Part shown: positions 61,081-64,000 of the stretch, piece by piece
Numbering within the stretch: position 1 is the stretch's first letter
Layout of the letters: every line of letters begins with the position of its first letter
NCBI GenBank assembly: GCA_900315165.1
Contig: OMXZ01000001.1
Span: 57,134-121,133 of the forward strand
Length of the DNA: 64,000 bases
Direction: 5' to 3'
DNA from: an uncultured Actinomycetes bacterium
GTDB taxonomy: Bacteria > Actinomycetota > Coriobacteriia > Coriobacteriales > Atopobiaceae
The notes under the pieces: generated by a model
Seen by the model: the letters and a program-made list of their open reading frames with translations, nothing else
Told to the model about the DNA's origin: nothing
Database searches by the model: none
Translations under genes and position numbers: made by a program

Positions 61081-62301
61081 CTAATTCAGGCGCTGGCCGC
61101 AATGCGGGCAGAATTTGGTACCGGGCTTATAAGGGGTGCCGCAACGCGGGCACGCGTCCGCAGTGTCCGCCGAGGCCGTGCTTCCCGCCAAGCTGGCGCC
61201 ACACGAGACACAACGGCGTGCGTTTTCATCATTGTCGGCGCCGCAAATGGGACAGGGGTTGTACCGATGCCCGCAGTTGGGGCAAAAGGCCATGCCGACT
61301 GAGAATTTCTGGCCACAATTGGCGCAGAATACTTCTTTGCGCGCATGCATGCCACCGGCTGGCGCATTGGCGCCTGGCGCCATGCCGCCCTGCTGCTGAT
61401 TTCCCGTCTGTCCTGGGGCCGTATTGAAACCCGACTGAGCCGGCTGTTGCATGACTCCTTGGGCAAACCCTCCGCCGCCTGAGCCGAAAGCACCGCTCAG
61501 CATAGCTACGCCCAGCAGACCCATGCCTCCTCCCCCGTTCACGGCGTTGTTCGCCACGCCGAAGGTCTGCTTCTGCTGCCAGGTATATCCCGCGATGTTC
61601 TGTGCGCTGCGATCGGAAATCGCCTCGGAAATCTTGAGACCCTCGGAGCTCGACGTATCGATATCCACCGATGTCACATAAAAGCCCGTGAGCCTGAGGC
61701 CATAATCCTCCCAAAATTCCGCCATCGGCTGGCCCAAGAAGGTGCTCAGCTGATCAAGATGAGCCGCAATCTCAGTAATACCCACCCGGTTGGCCGTCAT
61801 GTAGGAGACGATGGTGCTGTTTGTTTTGGCGATAAGTGGTCCCATGAAGTGATCCGTGAGCTGCGGCGCTGTGAACTCCGTCAGGGTGCCGACAAGTTTG
61901 ACGAGAAACTTCTCGGCGTCTTGGACCTGCAAGCCGTAACGCCCGGTGGCAACGATAGGCACCATGGCTCCATAGACCGGATCCATGATACGCATGGATG
62001 TCGTACGCCAGTCTATGGTAAGGGGCATTGCCTTGTTGACGAACCAAACCTCAGCGAGGAAAGGATTCTTGCCACCGAAGGGGATGCCGTACAGCTTTCG
62101 GAGCAACGGCAGATTCTCCGTGGTAAGAACGTGCTTGCCCGGACCGAATTTGCCAATGATCTGCCCCTTGGAGAAAAACACCGCCTCCTGGGACTCCCGC
62201 ACCAGTAACTGTGTATTGGTGCTCAGGTTCTCGTGAGGGAACTTCCACGCATAAATGTCATTAGTGCGCGGCGACCATTCCACAACGTCGATGAAAGCCA
62301 T
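61081..62301 (-). CDS. SPFH-domain protein (YdjI / virion-core-protein type) with three zinc ribbons
   Basis: A 406-residue protein. The SPFH-like domain covers residues ~1-240: it starts MAFIDVVEWSPRTNDIYAWK and has SQEAVFFSKGQIIGKFGPGK, the usual first block of YdjI-type proteins. A Gly/Gln-rich linker (GGGGMGLLGVAMLSGAFGSG) leads to three ribbons: CANC-CPNC, CPIC-CVSC and CPRC-CPHC. YdjI proteins bind membranes with PspA-type partners. It is the first gene of the operon. ATG 62301 follows GAGGAG; the frame is open above it without coding character. Confidence 0.85.
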   Translation of the reverse strand: MAFIDVVEWSPRTNDIYAWKFPHENLSTNTQLLVRESQEAVFFSKGQIIGKFGPGKHVLTTENLPLLRKLYGIPFGGKNPFLAEVWFVNKAMPLTIDWRTTSMRIMDPVYGAMVPIVATGRYGLQVQDAEKFLVKLVGTLTEFTAPQLTDHFMGPLIAKTNSTIVSYMTANRVGITEIAAHLDQLSTFLGQPMAEFWEDYGLRLTGFYVTSVDIDTSSSEGLKISEAISDRSAQNIAGYTWQQKQTFGVANNAVNGGGGMGLLGVAMLSGAFGSGGGGFAQGVMQQPAQSGFNTAPGQTGNQQQGGMAPGANAPAGGMHARKEVFCANCGQKFSVGMAFCPNCGHRYNPCPICGADNDENARRCVSCGASLAGSTASADTADACPRCGTPYKPGTKFCPHCGQRLN

Positions 62302-62463
62302 GTGCGCTCCTCGCTTCGACTGGTTGATGGACACAAAACAATAAACTACCTGTGCCTTTCATAATGTAGCCCAATGGCCAAGCGATGTACCCCGGACATC
62401 GACAGGCGTCATCTGTAGGAAAGATATGGCTACGTTCACTCCGACTATCCCAGTGTTGGCTGC

Positions 62464-62832
62464 CTAGCGCTCCGGCAGAATTTCGATGCGCTGGCCGTCG
62501 GGATCCGTGATGAAGTAGAGGCCCATCTTTGGGTTTTCCTTCTGGATGCAGCCCATGCGCTCATGCAGGGCATGCGCCGCCTCGAAGTCGTCCACGCGGA
62601 AGGCAATGTGCGTGTCCATGCCACCGTTGTCGTAGGGCTCGGTGCGGCCGCGGTTCCAGGTGAGCTCCAGTTCGAAGGGGGCCTCGTCGTTGACCATGAA
62701 GGTGTTGCTCCACGAGCCGTCTTCCGGGCCCGACTCGCGCACCACATGGAAGCCAAGCGCCTCCTCATAGAACTTGATCGTCTTTTCCTTGTCCAGCACG
62801 TGCGTGCACCGGTGTACGAACTTTGCCTTCAT
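62464..62832 (-). CDS. Lactoylglutathione lyase / glyoxalase I-like
   Basis: A 122-residue VOC-fold protein. It has FVHRCTHVLDKEKTIKFYEE (metal His), FELELTWN (Glu), DTHIAFRVDDFEAAHAL (His) and DPDGQRIEILPER (Glu), the four metal ligands of glyoxalase I. It detoxifies methylglyoxal via a thiol adduct or is a related VOC enzyme. Its last 20 codons are duplicated as the fragment at 54762-54866. It is followed upstream by a Nudix gene on the same strand. Confidence 0.9.
   Translation of the reverse strand: MKAKFVHRCTHVLDKEKTIKFYEEALGFHVVRESGPEDGSWSNTFMVNDEAPFELELTWNRGRTEPYDNGGMDTHIAFRVDDFEAAHALHERMGCIQKENPKMGLYFITDPDGQRIEILPER
62470..62527. repeat. 58-bp perfect direct repeat, right copy (att-like)
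   Basis: Lies inside the 3' end of the intact glyoxalase gene and is identical to 54768-54825. Confidence 0.9.
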
Positions 62833-62844
62833 GTCATTCCCCTT

Positions 62845-63255
62845 TCAGTCGGATCCGACCACATCAGCCCACTCGGCCACGATACGCGCGATCAAGCCCT
62901 CGTCGGCCGGCAGCCAGTCGACGCTGTCCAGCTCCGCGCGCCCCAGCCAGCGGGCCGCCTCATGCTCCAGCAGCTGTGGGCTCTCATGCGCCGCGAGCGT
63001 GCAGACGAAGCAGTCCATGCTCAGGTGAAAGTCGGGATAGTCGTACTCGACCGTGTGGTAGGGCCGCACCTCGCCCAGGTCACAGCCGAGCTCCTCGCGG
63101 ATCTCGCGCCGGCAGGCGTCGGCCGCACTCTCCCCCGGCTCGACCTTGCCGCCCGGGAACTCCCAGCCGTCCTTCATCGCCCCGTATCCGCGCTGGCACG
63201 AGAGCAGCCGCCCGCCGTGCACGATAATCGCGCCTGCCACCCGCACCGTCTTCAT
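62845..63255 (-). CDS. Nudix hydrolase (8-oxo-dGTPase / CTP-type)
   Basis: A 136-residue nucleotide pyrophosphohydrolase. The full Nudix box is present: GGKVEPGES followed by CRREIREELG, matching Gx5Ex7REUxEExGU. It is preceded by KDGWEFP, typical of MutT-like and NTP-PPase CTP-type enzymes that clean oxidised nucleotides. ATG 63255 has GGGAGG; an in-frame start 30 nt upstream is less likely. Confidence 0.9.
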   Translation of the reverse strand: MKTVRVAGAIIVHGGRLLSCQRGYGAMKDGWEFPGGKVEPGESAADACRREIREELGCDLGEVRPYHTVEYDYPDFHLSMDCFVCTLAAHESPQLLEHEAARWLGRAELDSVDWLPADEGLIARIVAEWADVVGSD

Positions 63256-63320
63256 ACCGACCTCCCGCTTCGCCTCACGGGTCAAGCCTACCGCATGGGG
63301 CGGACACGATCATCGCTTTC

Positions 63321-63357
63321 TCACTTGCACCATCACTTGCACCATTACTAACGTTAG
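63321..63357. promoter_or_regulatory. Tandem 12-bp repeats and palindrome upstream of AlbA_2 gene 2
   Basis: TCACTTGCACCA is repeated perfectly at 63321-63332 and 63333-63344 and is followed by the palindrome CTAACGTTAG (63348-63357). It lies 86 bp before the AlbA_2 start, where an operator would be expected. Confidence 0.5.
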
Positions 63358-63442
63358 CACTGATGATGGAAGTGACAGATGAAAGTGATGCAGGTAAAAT
63401 GAGAGACAAAGTGTCACTCACATAGCACTGAGAGGTGGAAGC

Positions 63443-64000
63443 ATGTTGCAGACTGAGTTCCTTGATTCCATCGCCAGGCTGAAAAGGCAGCACAGCGATG
63501 ATGCGCTTGTCGAGGCTAAGGCTTGTTCCGTCAACCTCTCCACCGACGTCTGGGAGAGTGTGAGCGCCTTTGCCAATACCAGCGGCGGGGCGCTGTTCCT
63601 CGGTGTGGACGAGAGCTCGAATTTCTCCCCTACCCTTGGATTCGATATCGACAAGATAATCTCTCAGTTCGTTTCAGGGATTGGAGACGGTGGAGAGGCG
63701 GGCAAACTCCACAACGCGCCTCCGTATTCCATCGAAAGGCATGAGCTCGAGGGCAGACAGGTGCTCGTTATCGAGATCGAAGAGATAGATATCCGCCTCA
63801 AGCCCTGCTACCTTCTCAATCGCGCAATTCAGAACGGTAGCTACAAACGCGTCGACGACAAGGATATTAGGCTCTCACTCACCGAGATCTATGAGATGCA
63901 GAACGCGCTTGTCCCATCAGACGCAGATGGCAGGGTTGTCGAGGAAGCTAGGGAATCTGACCTCGAGGACCAAATCGTGAACGACATCATCTCCTATGAG
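63443..64000 (+). CDS. AlbA_2-domain protein (partial, runs off right edge)
   Basis: 186 codons are visible. The N-terminus ALVEAKACSVNLSTDVWESV and FANTSGGALFLGVDE form the AlbA_2 (Schlafen-like) core, with VLVIEIEEIDIRLKPCYL and the RVDDKDIRLSLTEIYEM block following. It is a different gene from the AlbA_2 protein at 53062-54531, with which it shares only the domain. Start ATG 63443 follows GAGGTGG. The C-terminal half lies outside the window. Confidence 0.8.
   Translation, partial: MLQTEFLDSIARLKRQHSDDALVEAKACSVNLSTDVWESVSAFANTSGGALFLGVDESSNFSPTLGFDIDKIISQFVSGIGDGGEAGKLHNAPPYSIERHELEGRQVLVIEIEEIDIRLKPCYLLNRAIQNGSYKRVDDKDIRLSLTEIYEMQNALVPSDADGRVVEEARESDLEDQIVNDIISYE

Noticed and set aside
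61081..62301. SPFH protein as evidence of a prophage (the family is often labelled virion core protein)
   Set aside because: The label comes from a distant poxvirus similarity. No capsid, terminase, tail or integrase genes occur in the window.

Overview
This 64 kb window is GC-rich (roughly 60-65% by eye) bacterial chromosome. The gene set and style suggest a gut-type anaerobe of the Coriobacteriia (Collinsella/Olsenella-like). Indicators are a pheS T-box with the AGGTGGTACCGCG core, PucR-type activators, butyrate-kinase-like enzymes, soluble flavoprotein reductases fed by NuoG/GltD-type iron-sulfur proteins, a TPKTG sorting signal, and interspersed palindromes. The genus is inference. Housekeeping genes (pheS, dtd, hisS, ilvE, mscL) alternate with accessory blocks.

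Layout. 1-6.2 kb: pheS (cut by the left edge) with its Phe T-box, HAD phosphatase, PTS EIIA, ROK kinase, dtd, M32 carboxypeptidase. 6.2-34.7 kb: a metabolic island in which many gene types occur twice. Copy A (6.2-21.8 kb) has a 4-TM protein, MFS carrier, butyrate kinase, phosphotransacylase, acyl carrier protein, DUF35 protein, thiolase-like enzyme, TetR and PucR regulators, a flavodoxin-fold reductase, and a three-protein redox set (ferredoxin-like NuoF relative, NuoG-GltD fusion, FAD reductase). Copy B (21.9-34.7 kb) has a second 4-TM protein, flavodoxin-fold reductase, PucR regulator, esterase, butyrate kinase, MFS carrier, phosphotransacylase, CocE-type hydrolase and acyl carrier protein. 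It is interrupted at 28.0-29.9 kb by an iteron/hairpin array and an autoinhibited Fic protein. The natural reading is uptake, hydrolysis, flavin-dependent reduction, C-C acyl transfer or thiolysis, then acyl-CoA to acyl-phosphate to acid with ATP gain. The substrate cannot be read from the sequence.

34.8-49.1 kb: spermidine-synthase-like protein, mscL, a degenerate EAL/GGDEF protein, SGNH lipoprotein, a Ni/Co ECF transporter (MN-Q-O), M20 peptidase, hisS, ilvE, and an OafA-type acyltransferase with two SGNH domains. 49.1-52.8 kb: palindromic repeats, a C69 surface dipeptidase and a sortase-type surface protein. 52.9-64 kb: an accessory region. An AlbA_2/Schlafen-type gene sits between two 114-bp direct repeats. 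It is followed by a six-gene minus-strand operon (54.87-62.30 kb) of lower apparent GC: SPFH protein with three zinc ribbons, 4-TM protein, TM/coiled-coil protein, two paralogous helical proteins, and a bactofilin-like protein with a zinc ribbon. A perfect 58-bp direct repeat of the 3' end of a glyoxalase gene flanks this operon, so it looks inserted. The window ends in a second, truncated AlbA_2 gene.

The best candidates for undescribed biology are the SPFH/bactofilin/coiled-coil operon with its att-like repeats, the duplicated reductase/thiolase/ACP island, the iteron-hairpin array at 28.1-28.3 kb, and the covarying palindrome family at 16.4 and 49.2 kb. No tRNA, rRNA, CRISPR, integrase or transposase was recognised.
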